64,000 bases of DNA from Chromatiaceae bacterium (GTDB lineage Bacteria; Pseudomonadota; Gammaproteobacteria; Chromatiales; Chromatiaceae): positions 1,364,001 through 1,428,000 of the forward strand of contig JACKMK010000001.1 in assembly GCA_024235395.1 (NCBI GenBank). Reading direction: 5' to 3'. The notes beneath the pieces are model-generated. The model made no database searches. It was not told the DNA's origin and was given only the letters and a program-made list of their open reading frames with translations. Every line of letters starts with the position of its first letter. The first letter of the stretch is position 1. Positions 34,003 through 43,381 of the stretch are shown one piece after another. Both the position numbers and the translations under genes were made by a program.

Positions 34003-34761
34003 TCACAGGCGCATCTCGATGCCGTGTTCGGCCATGTAGTGTTTGGCCTCGCCGATGCTGTATTCGGCAAAGTGAAAGATCGACGCGGCCAGCACCGCAT
34101 CGGCACCACCGATCTGCACGCCGTCGACCAGATGCTGCAGGTTGCCGACGCCCCCCGAAGCAATCAACGGAATGCCCACCGTCTCGGCCACGGCCCGGTT
34201 CAATTCGTTGTCGAACCCGCTTTTGGTGCCATCGCGGTCCATGCTGGTAAGCAGGATCTCGCCGGCGCCGTACTCCGCCATGCGGCGCGCCCATTCGACA
34301 GCATCGATGCCGGTCGGTTTACGCCCGCCGTGGGTGAAGATCTCCCAATGATCGTCCACGCGTTTGGCGTCGATCGCCACCACGATGCACTGCGAGCCGA
34401 ACCGGTCGGTGACGCGCGCAACGAATTCCGGGTCGAATACCGCGGCTGAATTGATTGCCACCTTGTCGGCACCGGCGTTCAGCATGCGCAATACATCCTC
34501 GGCCTTGCGGATGCCACCGCCGACAGTCAGCGGAATGAACACCTCGGACGCGACCTGTTCAACGACATGCACGATGGTGTCGCGCTCGTGTGCCGTTGCG
34601 GTGATATCCAGGAAGGTGATCTCGTCTGCGCCTTCGGCGTTGTAGCGACGTGCGACCTCGACCGGATCGCCGGCATCGCGGATATCGACGAACTTGACGC
34701 CCTTGACCACTCGGCCGGCATCGACGTCGAGGCACGGGATGATGCGTTTTGCCAGACCCAT
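34003..34761 (-). CDS. hisF: Imidazole glycerol phosphate synthase subunit HisF (252 aa)
   Basis: A (beta/alpha)8 barrel starting MGLAKRIIPCLDVDAGRVVKG, with catalytic Asp11 in CLDVD and Asp130 in VVAIDAKR, phosphate loops GGGIRKAEDV and SGGVG. It uses ammonia from HisH to make imidazole glycerol phosphate and AICAR. It lies 13 bases after hisA. Confidence 0.96.
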   Translation of the reverse strand: MGLAKRIIPCLDVDAGRVVKGVKFVDIRDAGDPVEVARRYNAEGADEITFLDITATAHERDTIVHVVEQVASEVFIPLTVGGGIRKAEDVLRMLNAGADKVAINSAAVFDPEFVARVTDRFGSQCIVVAIDAKRVDDHWEIFTHGGRKPTGIDAVEWARRMAEYGAGEILLTSMDRDGTKSGFDNELNRAVAETVGIPLIASGGVGNLQHLVDGVQIGGADAVLAASIFHFAEYSIGEAKHYMAEHGIEMRL

Positions 34762-34774
34762 CGCCTTTCGCCCG

Positions 34775-35512
34775 CTATCCCGAAAGCTCGTCGGCCAGGC
34801 GTTGACCTTCGGCGAGATCCAAGGTGCCCTCGTAGATCGCGCGACCGGTGATCGCACCGATGATGTTGTCGCTGTCGGCCGCACACAGGGCGCGCACGTC
34901 GTCGATATTGGTGATGCCACCAGACGCAATCACCGGGATGCGGATTGCGTTCGCAAGACGCGCGGTCGCCTCGACGTTGACTCCCTTCATCATGCCGTCA
35001 CGGCTGATATCCGTGTACACGATCGCGTGCACGCCGTCGTGCTCGAAGTGCTGTGCCATGTCGATCACGTCGTGGCGCGACAACTTCGACCAGCCCTCGA
35101 CAGCGACCTTGCCGTCCTTCGCATCCAGTCCGACGATGATGTGCCCCGGAAACTGCAGACAGACCTCGGACACGAAGTGCGGTTCGCGCACCGCCTTGGT
35201 ACCGAGGATGCACCAGCTCACGCCCGCATCGAGGTAGGCCTCGATCGTCTCGGCATCGCGAATTCCGCCGCCGACCTGGATCGGCAGATCGGGGAACGCC
35301 TGCGCGATGCGCCTTACCGCATCCGCATTCACAGGCCTACCGGCAAATGCACCGTTCAGATCGACCATGTGGAGGCGTCGGGCACCGGCGTCCACCCAAC
35401 GCTGTGCGACCGCGAGCGGATCGTCGCCAAACACCGTGTCGTCCTCCATCACGCCTTGACGCAGGCGCACGCACTTGCCGTCTTTGAGGTCGATTGCGGG
35501 AATCAGGATCAT
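34775..35512 (-). CDS. hisA: Phosphoribosylformimino-AICAR-phosphate isomerase HisA (245 aa)
   Basis: The barrel begins MILIPAIDLKDGKCVRLRQG, with the first catalytic Asp in AIDLK and the second in YTDISRDGMMKG. The ATG at 35512 is used; an in-frame TTG two codons upstream is less likely. It isomerises ProFAR to PRFAR, the HisF substrate. 53 bases follow hisH. Confidence 0.96.
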   Translation of the reverse strand: MILIPAIDLKDGKCVRLRQGVMEDDTVFGDDPLAVAQRWVDAGARRLHMVDLNGAFAGRPVNADAVRRIAQAFPDLPIQVGGGIRDAETIEAYLDAGVSWCILGTKAVREPHFVSEVCLQFPGHIIVGLDAKDGKVAVEGWSKLSRHDVIDMAQHFEHDGVHAIVYTDISRDGMMKGVNVEATARLANAIRIPVIASGGITNIDDVRALCAADSDNIIGAITGRAIYEGTLDLAEGQRLADELSG

Positions 35513-35565
35513 GCTCAATACTCTTGCGGGGTTGCGTGTTCGTGCTTCGTAGCGGGCGTGTCCGT

Positions 35566-36207
35566 TCAGGCGCGCCAGTTGACGAAATTGCGTAACAGTT
35601 GCAGGCCGGCGTCGGCACTCTTTTCGGGGTGAAACTGCGTCGCGAACAGATTATCGCGCGCGATTGCCGAGGTAAATCGCACGCCATAATCCGTGGTCGC
35701 TGCCACCACGGAAACATCCTCCGGCACCACGCGGTAGCTGTGCACAAAGTAGAACCGGGTCGCATCCGCGATCCCCTCCCACAACGGGTGCTCGACCACC
35801 TGGTTGACCGGACTCCAGCCCATGTGAGGGATCTTCAACGGCAGCCCGTTGTCACCCATCGCGAGGCCGTCGAAACGTCTCACCTGACCGGCGAACAACC
35901 CGAGCAGCTCGGTACCGCCGTTCTCCTCCGAGCGCTGCATCAGGACCTGCAAGCCCATGCAGATACCGAGAAAGGGCTTGCTGTGCGCAGCCTGCAGGAC
36001 GGCCTGATTGAGATGGTGCTTGCCGATCGCCGCCATGCAATCGCGTGCCGCTCCCTGGCCAGGAAACACCACCCGGTCCGCGGCAGCGATAAATTCGGGA
36101 TCGTCGGTGACGCGCACCTCGGCGTCGCCAGCAACATGTTCCACCGCCTTCGACACCGAACGCAGGTTACCCATGCCGTAGTCAATCACGGCAATCTTTT
36201 GTGCCAC
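35566..36207 (-). CDS. hisH: Imidazole glycerol phosphate synthase glutaminase HisH (213 aa)
   Basis: A class I glutamine amidotransferase: IAVIDYGMGNLRSV start, nucleophile Cys in FLGICMGLQVL, and the His/Glu pair in TQFHPEKS. It feeds ammonia to HisF. The start is GTG at 36207 with AGAGGG upstream. It is 11 bases after hisB. Confidence 0.95.
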   Translation of the reverse strand: MAQKIAVIDYGMGNLRSVSKAVEHVAGDAEVRVTDDPEFIAAADRVVFPGQGAARDCMAAIGKHHLNQAVLQAAHSKPFLGICMGLQVLMQRSEENGGTELLGLFAGQVRRFDGLAMGDNGLPLKIPHMGWSPVNQVVEHPLWEGIADATRFYFVHSYRVVPEDVSVVAATTDYGVRFTSAIARDNLFATQFHPEKSADAGLQLLRNFVNWRA

Positions 36208-36218
36208 GCGCTTGCCCT

Positions 36219-36809
36219 CTAGAGACTGCCTTTGGTTGAGGGGATCAGGTCGCCGAGCCGTTCGTCGGGTTCGATCGCCATGCGCAGCGCACGACCGAAC
36301 GCCTTGAACACGGTCTCTGCCTGGTGGTGCGCATTGCTGCCACGCAGATTGTCGACATGCAGGGTCACCGCGGCGTGATTGACGAAACCCTGAAAGAATT
36401 CGTGAAAAAGGTCCACATCGAAACCACCAATCATGCCGCGGGTGAACTCGACCCCGAACACCAGACCCGGCCGTCCCGACAGATCGAGCACGACGCGCGA
36501 AAGCGCCTCATCGAGCGGCACATAGGCATGCCCGTAGCGGCGTATACCCTTCTTGTCACCGACCGCTTTTGCGAACGCCTGACCGAGCGTGATGCCGAGA
36601 TCCTCGACGGTATGGTGCGCGTCGATGTGCAGGTCACCTTTGGCAATGACCTCGAGATCGATCAGGCCATGCCGGGCGACCTGATCCAGCATGTGTTCGA
36701 GGAACGGCACACCGGTGTCGAGGCGGGCCACGCCGCGACCGTCGAGTCCTATGGATACGCGGATCTGGGTCTCCAGCGTGTTGCGTTCGATGCTGGCACT
36801 GCGGGCCAC
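36219..36809 (-). CDS. hisB: Imidazoleglycerol-phosphate dehydratase HisB (196 aa)
   Basis: Monofunctional IGPD with the two manganese-binding histidine motifs: DAHHTVEDLGI and SNAHHQAETVFKA, plus VPFLEHMLDQVARHG. It lacks the phosphatase domain seen in the E. coli fusion. GTG start at 36809 with AGGGAG upstream. It heads the his run, 70 bases after dtd. Confidence 0.95.
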   Translation of the reverse strand: MARSASIERNTLETQIRVSIGLDGRGVARLDTGVPFLEHMLDQVARHGLIDLEVIAKGDLHIDAHHTVEDLGITLGQAFAKAVGDKKGIRRYGHAYVPLDEALSRVVLDLSGRPGLVFGVEFTRGMIGGFDVDLFHEFFQGFVNHAAVTLHVDNLRGSNAHHQAETVFKAFGRALRMAIEPDERLGDLIPSTKGSL

Positions 36810-36879
36810 CGATAGCTCCCTGATTTGGCGAATGATTTCGGTTGGATTCTACGCGAATTCGCGGACCCTTGGGCAATGC

Positions 36880-37317
36880 TCAGGTCTCCAGCCAGAAGGT
36901 AACCGGACCGTCATTGACCAGACTCACCTGCATATCCGCGCCGAAGCGGCCGCATTGCACGACTCGAAGACGCGATTGCGCCTGGCTGACCAAGTGATCG
37001 AACAACCGGTCACCCTCCTGCGGCGCCGCGGCATTCGAGAAACTGGGGCGACGGCCCTTGCGCGTATCCGCGGCGAGCGTGAACTGCGGCACCAGCAACA
37101 GTCCACCCCCGGTATCGAGCAGACTGAGATTCATCCTGCCCTCGGCGTCGGCAAACACCCGGTAACCCAGCAAGCGCTCGAGCAGGCGCGCCGCCCGGGT
37201 CTCGTCATCACCCCGCTGCACGCCGACCAGCACCAGCAGTCCCGCGCCGATCGCGCCGACCACCCTGCCATCGACCCGGACCTCGGCTTGACTCACGCGC
37301 TGCAGCAGACCAATCAT
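36880..37317 (-). CDS. dtd: D-aminoacyl-tRNA deacylase (145 aa)
   Basis: DTD motifs are intact: the cross-subunit motif in LLLVPQFTLAADTRKGRRPSF (cut: LVPQFTLAADTRKG) and the GPVTFWLET end. ATG at 37317 follows GGAGGG. It hydrolyses D-aminoacyl-tRNA in the cytosol. The same frame stays open to 38823 but that part is antisense to the DUF1631 gene and is not coding. Confidence 0.94.
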   Translation of the reverse strand: MIGLLQRVSQAEVRVDGRVVGAIGAGLLVLVGVQRGDDETRAARLLERLLGYRVFADAEGRMNLSLLDTGGGLLLVPQFTLAADTRKGRRPSFSNAAAPQEGDRLFDHLVSQAQSRLRVVQCGRFGADMQVSLVNDGPVTFWLET

Positions 37318-37455
37318 CGTCGCCCTCCGGCCGGCTACCGGCCACCTGACGGCCGTCCGGCTCAAGTTATCCCACTTTGCCACCGATGAAGAGGTTAGTA
37401 TCTCGTCCATCGGCGCGAACGAAGGGGTGTTTTTCCGGCGACGGAATGCAGTTTG

Positions 37456-39717
37456 ATGCAAGCGAATACCAAGAAAATCCTGCAGGAGTGGCAGGGAGAG
37501 GTCGAGCGCAGCCTGGTCGAAGGCTTCCGCGCGCTGTTCGACTCTTCCAGCCAGGTCCTGCTCGAGTTCGCCGATGCCGCAGAGAACAACCGGCTGCAGC
37601 GATTGTTCTTCGACGCTCAACGCGAGTTCTACCTCAAGGAAGAGACCATCGTCGGCGAGTTCGAACGCAACCTGCGCGAAAGCCTGCTGTCGTTCACCAA
37701 TGGCGCGTCGAGTTCGACCCGCCTGGGCGCGGATACCCTGAGCCTGGTCGAGGTCGAAGACTACGAACGCTCGCTGGCCCTCGAGACGATCGCCAAACGC
37801 ACCGTGGACCGTCAGCTCGGCGAACTGCACGCGCTGGCGCAACGACTCTCGGCACTGTTCGGTGGCCGGCCGATCACGATTGAGAAGGTGCCGGCCAATC
37901 CGATGCAGGTGATCCGCCTTTTCGACCCGGTAAGCCGCCGACTGGAGGTCGAAAAAGAGGTCCGGCTCGTCTTCTACACCCTGTTCGACCGCTATGTCAT
38001 GAGCCGGCTGGGGGAGCTTTACCAGAGTTTCAACAAGCGGCTGATCGATCAGGGCATCCTGCCCAACCTGAAATACGAATACCAGCGCTACGGACCGGGC
38101 GGTGGCGGTGGCGCGGCCCCGTCCGATGGCGCCGGTGCGCCGGACGATGCCATCGCGACGGCCGGTGAAGGCATCGCCGGTGATGCCTACGCCGGTGCCG
38201 GCGTACCCGGACAGCGCCTGCGGCCCAGTGCGCCGACCTCGGCCGAGACGCTTTCGGCGATCAGTTCGCTGTTGATGGCCAAACGCCGGCATCAACAGTC
38301 CGCCGAACCGCTGGCTACCTCGGCGCCGATCCTGCCGACTGCCGCCAACGTGGGCGAGGCGATCGCGGACGAACGCGTATTGCAGGAGGCACCGCACCCG
38401 ATCCCGATCCCCACCGGACCGGTCAGCAGCAAGGTCGTCGCGGTGGACGCCGCGCTGCTGGTAAAGGTCAAAGGGGCGCTCGAGAAGCAGCGCCAGATCA
38501 TAAAGAGCCTGGTGGGCCGGGAACGCCTGGAACGGCGCGAAGAGGATGTGATCGACATCGTCGGCATGCTGTTCGAGGCCATGCTCAACGAAAAGCTGTT
38601 GCCGAACTCGGTAAAGACGCTGCTCAGTCACCTGCACACGCGCTACCTGAAGATCGCGGTACAGAGCCCGGACTTCCTCGAGAACACCAAGCACCCGGCG
38701 CGTCGGCTGTTCGAGCGCATGCTGGACGCCGGCATACGCTGGGTGCGCGAAGACAACCTGCGTGCCGGCATCTACCCACAGCTGCAGGAGATCGTCACCG
38801 AGATCCTGCGCCGAGAAACGCATTCCACCGAGTTCTTCGACGAACAGATCGCCAGGCTCGAGAGCGCCGAGAAACGCCTCAGCCAGCAGTCGACAGCGGC
38901 CGAGGAGCGCACCCTCGAGGCCGAACGCGGCCGGGCGCGCCTCGACCAGGCGAAGGCCATCGTCAAGAAGACCATCGACGATATCGCCGGCGATATCGAG
39001 ATCGCACCCGGCGTGGTGACCTTCCTGACGACGACGTTCGCCGACTACCTGACCCTGCTGCTGTTGCGTAGCGACCTCGACACCGAGTCGACCGCATGGA
39101 GCAATGCCTACAGCGTCGGCGAGGCGTTGATCGCGGCTGCGGTGTATGCCGCCAAGGGCCAGCCGCTGGCGCAGCCGTTACGCGACGACCTCACCAAGCG
39201 TCTCGAATCCACGGTCGGCAGTCTGATTCCGCACCACGAACAGAATATCCGCCGGGTCATCGATTCACTGGACGTGGTGCCGGAGCGCTCGACCACCACC
39301 GTGAGAAAGACCACGGCCGAACCAGCGCGGGCGCCGCAGGCAGCGGCCGGCAAGGCGTCGACGCCGGAAGCCGCCGCGCAACAGCCCGCCACGGAGCCGG
39401 CCGAAGAGCCCACGACCTCCGAGGAGGACCAACGAGTCGCATCCAAGCTGATGCGCGAGACCGGGGCCTGGTTCGTCTTGAAGACCGACGACGGAAAAGG
39501 CGAGCAGGCCGTCAAGCTGCTTTGGGTCAACCCACACACGCGCAACATGCTGTTTGTCGATCAGCACGGCGCGAAGGTGGCCCTGATGCCGGCGACGACC
39601 GTCGCCCGCAGGATGCGCGAGGGTTCGGTGCGACCGATGCAGCAAGAGACCTCGAGCTTCGTCGCGCGCTCGCTGCGCCGTATCCGGCGCGCACTGGAAG
39701 ACTCTGTCAATGCCTGA
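37456..39717 (+). CDS. DUF1631-family protein (753 aa)
   Basis: A long helical cytosolic protein. The N-terminal region (LQEWQGEVERSLVEGFRALF) and the middle block (LLPNSVKTLLSHLHTRYLKI, TKHPARRLFERMLDAG) match DUF1631, seen in gammaproteobacteria next to c-di-GMP and PilZ genes. Residues about 215-330 are a Gly/Ala/Pro-rich low-complexity linker, and 620-660 is a second one. The C-terminal part (WFVLKTDDGKGEQAVKLLW) resembles a small PilZ-like or SH3-like beta fold. Function unproven. The PilZ gene follows after 18 bases. Confidence 0.85.
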   Translation: MQANTKKILQEWQGEVERSLVEGFRALFDSSSQVLLEFADAAENNRLQRLFFDAQREFYLKEETIVGEFERNLRESLLSFTNGASSSTRLGADTLSLVEVEDYERSLALETIAKRTVDRQLGELHALAQRLSALFGGRPITIEKVPANPMQVIRLFDPVSRRLEVEKEVRLVFYTLFDRYVMSRLGELYQSFNKRLIDQGILPNLKYEYQRYGPGGGGGAAPSDGAGAPDDAIATAGEGIAGDAYAGAGVPGQRLRPSAPTSAETLSAISSLLMAKRRHQQSAEPLATSAPILPTAANVGEAIADERVLQEAPHPIPIPTGPVSSKVVAVDAALLVKVKGALEKQRQIIKSLVGRERLERREEDVIDIVGMLFEAMLNEKLLPNSVKTLLSHLHTRYLKIAVQSPDFLENTKHPARRLFERMLDAGIRWVREDNLRAGIYPQLQEIVTEILRRETHSTEFFDEQIARLESAEKRLSQQSTAAEERTLEAERGRARLDQAKAIVKKTIDDIAGDIEIAPGVVTFLTTTFADYLTLLLLRSDLDTESTAWSNAYSVGEALIAAAVYAAKGQPLAQPLRDDLTKRLESTVGSLIPHHEQNIRRVIDSLDVVPERSTTTVRKTTAEPARAPQAAAGKASTPEAAAQQPATEPAEEPTTSEEDQRVASKLMRETGAWFVLKTDDGKGEQAVKLLWVNPHTRNMLFVDQHGAKVALMPATTVARRMREGSVRPMQQETSSFVARSLRRIRRALEDSVNA

Positions 39718-39735
39718 TCGCGAGGAAGGTGAAGC

Positions 39736-40080
39736 GTGGACGACCGTCGCAAAAACAATCGCATAGACGCGTACGACGCGGGACTGCGGGTCATCGACGG
39801 CATTGACGACAGCACGCTGGGCATTGTCGGCAACCTGTCGCTGGGCGGCATGATGCTGATCACCAACCGCCAGTTGTACGCCGACGGGATTCTGCAGCTG
39901 AAGATCGAGCCACCGCCGGGCTTCGACGCATCCGCGGTTTCCATGGGCGTGAAGATTCTCTGGTGTACACCGGCCAACAGTCCGGACGAGTACTGGGCGG
40001 GCCTCGAGACAATCGACATCGGGCCATCCGAGGAACGCGTCTTGCTGTCACTGCTCGACCACCTCGCGACACCGCGCTGA
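39736..40080 (+). CDS. Single-domain PilZ protein (114 aa)
   Basis: GTG at 39736 follows GAAGG. The c-di-GMP-binding motifs are present: Arg-rich DDRRKNNR at residues 2-9 and NLSLGGMML. It probably transmits c-di-GMP signals, either made by the GGDEF-EAL protein downstream or sensed with DUF1631 upstream. Confidence 0.88.
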   Translation: MDDRRKNNRIDAYDAGLRVIDGIDDSTLGIVGNLSLGGMMLITNRQLYADGILQLKIEPPPGFDASAVSMGVKILWCTPANSPDEYWAGLETIDIGPSEERVLLSLLDHLATPR

Positions 40081-40133
40081 GCTGCCGCCGGCGCCAGACG
40101 GGAGAATCGCACTCTCCTCCGGCGCCTCCAAAA

Positions 40134-40155
40134 CCCCTTGCCAGCAAGGGTTTTT
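40134..40155 (+). terminator. Intrinsic terminator after the PilZ gene
   Basis: CCCCTTG (40134-40140) pairs with CAAGGG (40145-40150) around a CCAG loop, and TTTTT follows. It separates the DUF1631-PilZ pair from the response-regulator gene. Confidence 0.7.
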
Positions 40156-40309
40156 CCCGATCGCCGGCTAAACAACCGCCGTTTTGTGCCGACATAGATC
40201 TCGATCGAGCGTGAACGCCTGAGCGCCGGGGACGGGTCGCGTCCAGCGTACGGGTCCGCGCTCGGGTGGCCGCAGCGGATCGGACAAGCAACGAGGACGG
40301 GTACGCGGA

Positions 40310-43300
40310 ATGCACGCAACGGGTGACCGAAAGAGACGGCCATCGCCTTCGTTCGTGCATCGCACGTTGAACGCGCTGCGGGGTCTCTTCAGCGGACATT
40401 CGACCGACCGGGTGGCGCCCTCCGATCCGTCAAAGCCGCACGAACGGGCGCGTGCGCTGCTGGTGGAGGACGACTTTGTCAACCGCGAGATCGCCAAGGC
40501 GATGTTGGAATCGCGGGAATTCGCCGTGGACGTGGTAACCGACGGCGCGGCGGCGATCGACGCTGCCGCCGCACATGCCTACGGCATCATTTTCATGGAC
40601 GCCCACCTGCCGACGGTCGACGGCTTCGCCGCCGCCGTCGCAATCAGGCAGCAAGAGCGGGAGCGGGCGACGCCACCTGTGCCGATCGTGCTGATGACCG
40701 CGGACAGCCACGAGACCGTGGCCGCGTCGATGCGATCTGCGTCGATCGACGATTACCTGGGCAAGCCGATCGATGGTGCGCGGGTGGACGCACTTCTGGA
40801 CACCTGGCTGCATGGTTGGCCAGCACCCGGGCCATCGACGGGCGCAGACTCCGCTCCACCGGCCGCGCTGGATGCGGCCACCCTCGAGGAGTTGCGCCGG
40901 CTGGGGGAGGTACGTGGCAAGGACCTGCTGGGCGACGTCGTGCGCCTGTTTCTCGACAGTGCGCCGCGGCGGCTGGCCGAGCTCTACGCAGCGGCTGCGT
41001 CGGACAACTTTACCGCCGCGTATGAGGCCGCACACGGGCTCAAATCGGCAGCCGCAAATCTCGGCGCCACGGCGATGTCCACGCAGTGCGCGATGCTCGA
41101 ACAGGTCGCCGCCGCAAAGGATCGCACGCAGCTCGCCGCCGCGGTCACGGCAATAGAAACGTCGGCCGAAGCCACCTTCGCGGCACTCGCCGAGCTGGAC
41201 ACCGGCAAATCGCATCCGCCACCGCTCGACACGACTGACCCGGAGCCGGTCCGGCGCACAACGGCGAAGCGCATCATGGTCGTCGACGACGACGCGCTGT
41301 TCCGTCTCGCGACCCGCGAATCGCTGCGTGCCGCAGGGTTCGATACCGAGGAGGCCGCCGACGGCATCGAGGCCATTCGGGTGTTCGCAGATTACCAGCC
41401 GGATCTGATATTGCTGGACGCGGTCATGCGCGGCATCGACGGTTTCGAAACCTGTCGCCGGCTGCGCGAGCAACCGGGCAGCGCGAATGTGCCGATACTG
41501 ATGGTTACCGGCCTCAACGATGTGGAATCCGTCGAACGCGCGTTTCACGCGGGTGCAACCGGGTTTTCGACCAAGCCCGTGAGCTATCCGGTGATGATCC
41601 AGCGCATCCAGTTCATGCTGAGGGCCGGCGAAACCGAAGCAGCGTTGCGCGAACACAAGGCGATGCTGTTGACTGCGCAGCGTGTCGCCCGCCTGGGTTA
41701 CTGGCGCTGGCATCAAGCCAGCGGCCGCTTCGACGTGTCGGAAAACCTGTGCGACCTGTGCGGCGTTTCGGCCGACACATCGCCGTCGGACATCGAAGGT
41801 TTTCTTGCGCTGGTTCACGACGATGACCGTGCCCAGGTTGGCGAACGGCTGCAGGCTGCGGTGCGCGACCGGCGTGCATCGACGTTCGACTACCGTGTGA
41901 CCCGCACGAATGGCGACGTCGCGATCGTACAGCAGGACCTGGAACTGATAACCGGGACTACGGGTGACGTGCTGCTTGGCACGGTGCAGGATGTCACCGA
42001 ACAGCGCAGGTCGGCCGAGCGCATCCGCAGGATGGCATATTTCGACACCCTGACCGGGCTCGCGAGCCGCAACCACCTCATGCAACACATCGAGGAGACG
42101 ATCAAAGTCGCACGTCGACGCACGCAGGAATTCACCCTGCTGCTGCTCGACCTGGATGGTTTCAAGGACGTCAACGACAGCCTGGGCCATGACCTCGGTG
42201 ATGCGATGCTGGTCAGCGTGGCGCAACGTTTGCAGAGCGTCGTACGCGATATCGACTTCGTCGCCCGTCTGGGTGGCGACGAGTTTTGCATCCTCCTGGA
42301 CGACAGCAGCGATGCCGTGGACGCCGCCGATGTCGCGACACGCTGCCTCGATGCCATCAATCAGCCACTCGATCTGGCCTCGCACAGCTGGCGACCCCAG
42401 GCGAGCATCGGACTCGCGCGATTTCCGGACGACGGCGACAGCGCAAGTGACCTGTTGAAAGCGGCCGACAGTGCGATGTACGCGGCCAAACAGTCCGGCA
42501 AGCACCGCTTCGCGTTCTATCGCCCTGAGATGACCGAACAGACCGAACGCCGCCTGGCCCATGAACAGAACCTGCGGGTCGCCATCGACAACAGTGAGTT
42601 CGAACTGCACTACCAGCCGCAGATCGACCTGCACAGTGGACATATTGTCGCGGTCGAGGCCCTGGTGCGCTGGCGCAGATCGGAAAACGAACTGGTCCTA
42701 CCGGTGGAATTCATCTCGACACTGGAACGCATCGGGTTGATCTGCCGACTCGGTAACTGGGTCTTGCTCGCCGCCTGCCGCCAGGCTGCGGCCTGGGCGG
42801 ACGCCGGCCTGCCGGAGATCCGCATGGCGGTGAACATTTCACCGCTCCACCTGCATGATCCGACGCTGGTCGCGACGGTGCGCAGTGCGCTGGCCGAAAC
42901 GGGCCTGCCGGCCAATCTGCTCGAGATCGAACTCACCGAATCGGCGGTACAGTCGGATGCGACGTCACTCAGGGTATTGCGCGAATTGCAGGGGCTCGGT
43001 GTACGCATTTCGATCGACGACTTCGGCACCGGATATTCTTCGTTGGGCTCGCTGCGCAACCTGCCGATCAATACCCTGAAGGTGGACCGGGTGTTCGTCG
43101 CCGACGTGCTGGATAACAGCAGCGACGCGGTAATGCTCGGCACCATCATCGGGCTGGCACACGCACTCGGCTTCAACGTTGTCGCCGAGGGCGTCGAGCA
43201 GCGCGAGCAGGCGGCCGTGCTCGCGGGACTGAGTTGTGACCTGGCACAGGGCTATCATTTTTCGTTCCCTGTACAGGCGGACGCCATCCCGGCACTCGTC

Positions 43301-43381
43301 GACCGCGGTCCATTTTTCAGCATCGCGACACGCACCCACTGGGCGCAGACCGCGGCGCAACGAGGAGCCAGTGATGCCTGA
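40310..43381 (+). CDS. REC-Hpt-REC-PAS-GGDEF-EAL signalling protein (1023 aa)
   Basis: Order: REC1 (48-165, Asp97), Hpt (about 190-295, His242 in AAHGLKSAAAN), REC2 (320-440, Asp370), PAS (455-565), GGDEF (575-740) and EAL (750-1005). GGDEF is intact (655-659) with a product-inhibition I-site RxxD at Arg646-Asp649. EAL is intact (783-785) with DDFGTGYSSL. The Hpt has Ser where Gly is usual after LK. Both synthesis and breakdown of c-di-GMP are possible under phosphorelay control. It overlaps the HDOD gene by eight bases. Confidence 0.9.
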   Translation: MHATGDRKRRPSPSFVHRTLNALRGLFSGHSTDRVAPSDPSKPHERARALLVEDDFVNREIAKAMLESREFAVDVVTDGAAAIDAAAAHAYGIIFMDAHLPTVDGFAAAVAIRQQERERATPPVPIVLMTADSHETVAASMRSASIDDYLGKPIDGARVDALLDTWLHGWPAPGPSTGADSAPPAALDAATLEELRRLGEVRGKDLLGDVVRLFLDSAPRRLAELYAAAASDNFTAAYEAAHGLKSAAANLGATAMSTQCAMLEQVAAAKDRTQLAAAVTAIETSAEATFAALAELDTGKSHPPPLDTTDPEPVRRTTAKRIMVVDDDALFRLATRESLRAAGFDTEEAADGIEAIRVFADYQPDLILLDAVMRGIDGFETCRRLREQPGSANVPILMVTGLNDVESVERAFHAGATGFSTKPVSYPVMIQRIQFMLRAGETEAALREHKAMLLTAQRVARLGYWRWHQASGRFDVSENLCDLCGVSADTSPSDIEGFLALVHDDDRAQVGERLQAAVRDRRASTFDYRVTRTNGDVAIVQQDLELITGTTGDVLLGTVQDVTEQRRSAERIRRMAYFDTLTGLASRNHLMQHIEETIKVARRRTQEFTLLLLDLDGFKDVNDSLGHDLGDAMLVSVAQRLQSVVRDIDFVARLGGDEFCILLDDSSDAVDAADVATRCLDAINQPLDLASHSWRPQASIGLARFPDDGDSASDLLKAADSAMYAAKQSGKHRFAFYRPEMTEQTERRLAHEQNLRVAIDNSEFELHYQPQIDLHSGHIVAVEALVRWRRSENELVLPVEFISTLERIGLICRLGNWVLLAACRQAAAWADAGLPEIRMAVNISPLHLHDPTLVATVRSALAETGLPANLLEIELTESAVQSDATSLRVLRELQGLGVRISIDDFGTGYSSLGSLRNLPINTLKVDRVFVADVLDNSSDAVMLGTIIGLAHALGFNVVAEGVEQREQAAVLAGLSCDLAQGYHFSFPVQADAIPALVDRGPFFSIATRTHWAQTAAQRGASDA

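Noticed and set aside
37318..38823. Long reverse-strand open frame joined to dtd
   Set aside because: It is antisense to the well-supported DUF1631 gene. The frame is open because of GC-rich codon bias, and dtd starts normally at 37317 with a strong SD.
40081..40130. Nested hairpins ending GGCGCCTCCA that look a little like a tmRNA or tRNA 3' end
   Set aside because: The T loop lacks the conserved bases, the acceptor distance is wrong and no insert boundary is visible. Treated as terminator-flanking structure.
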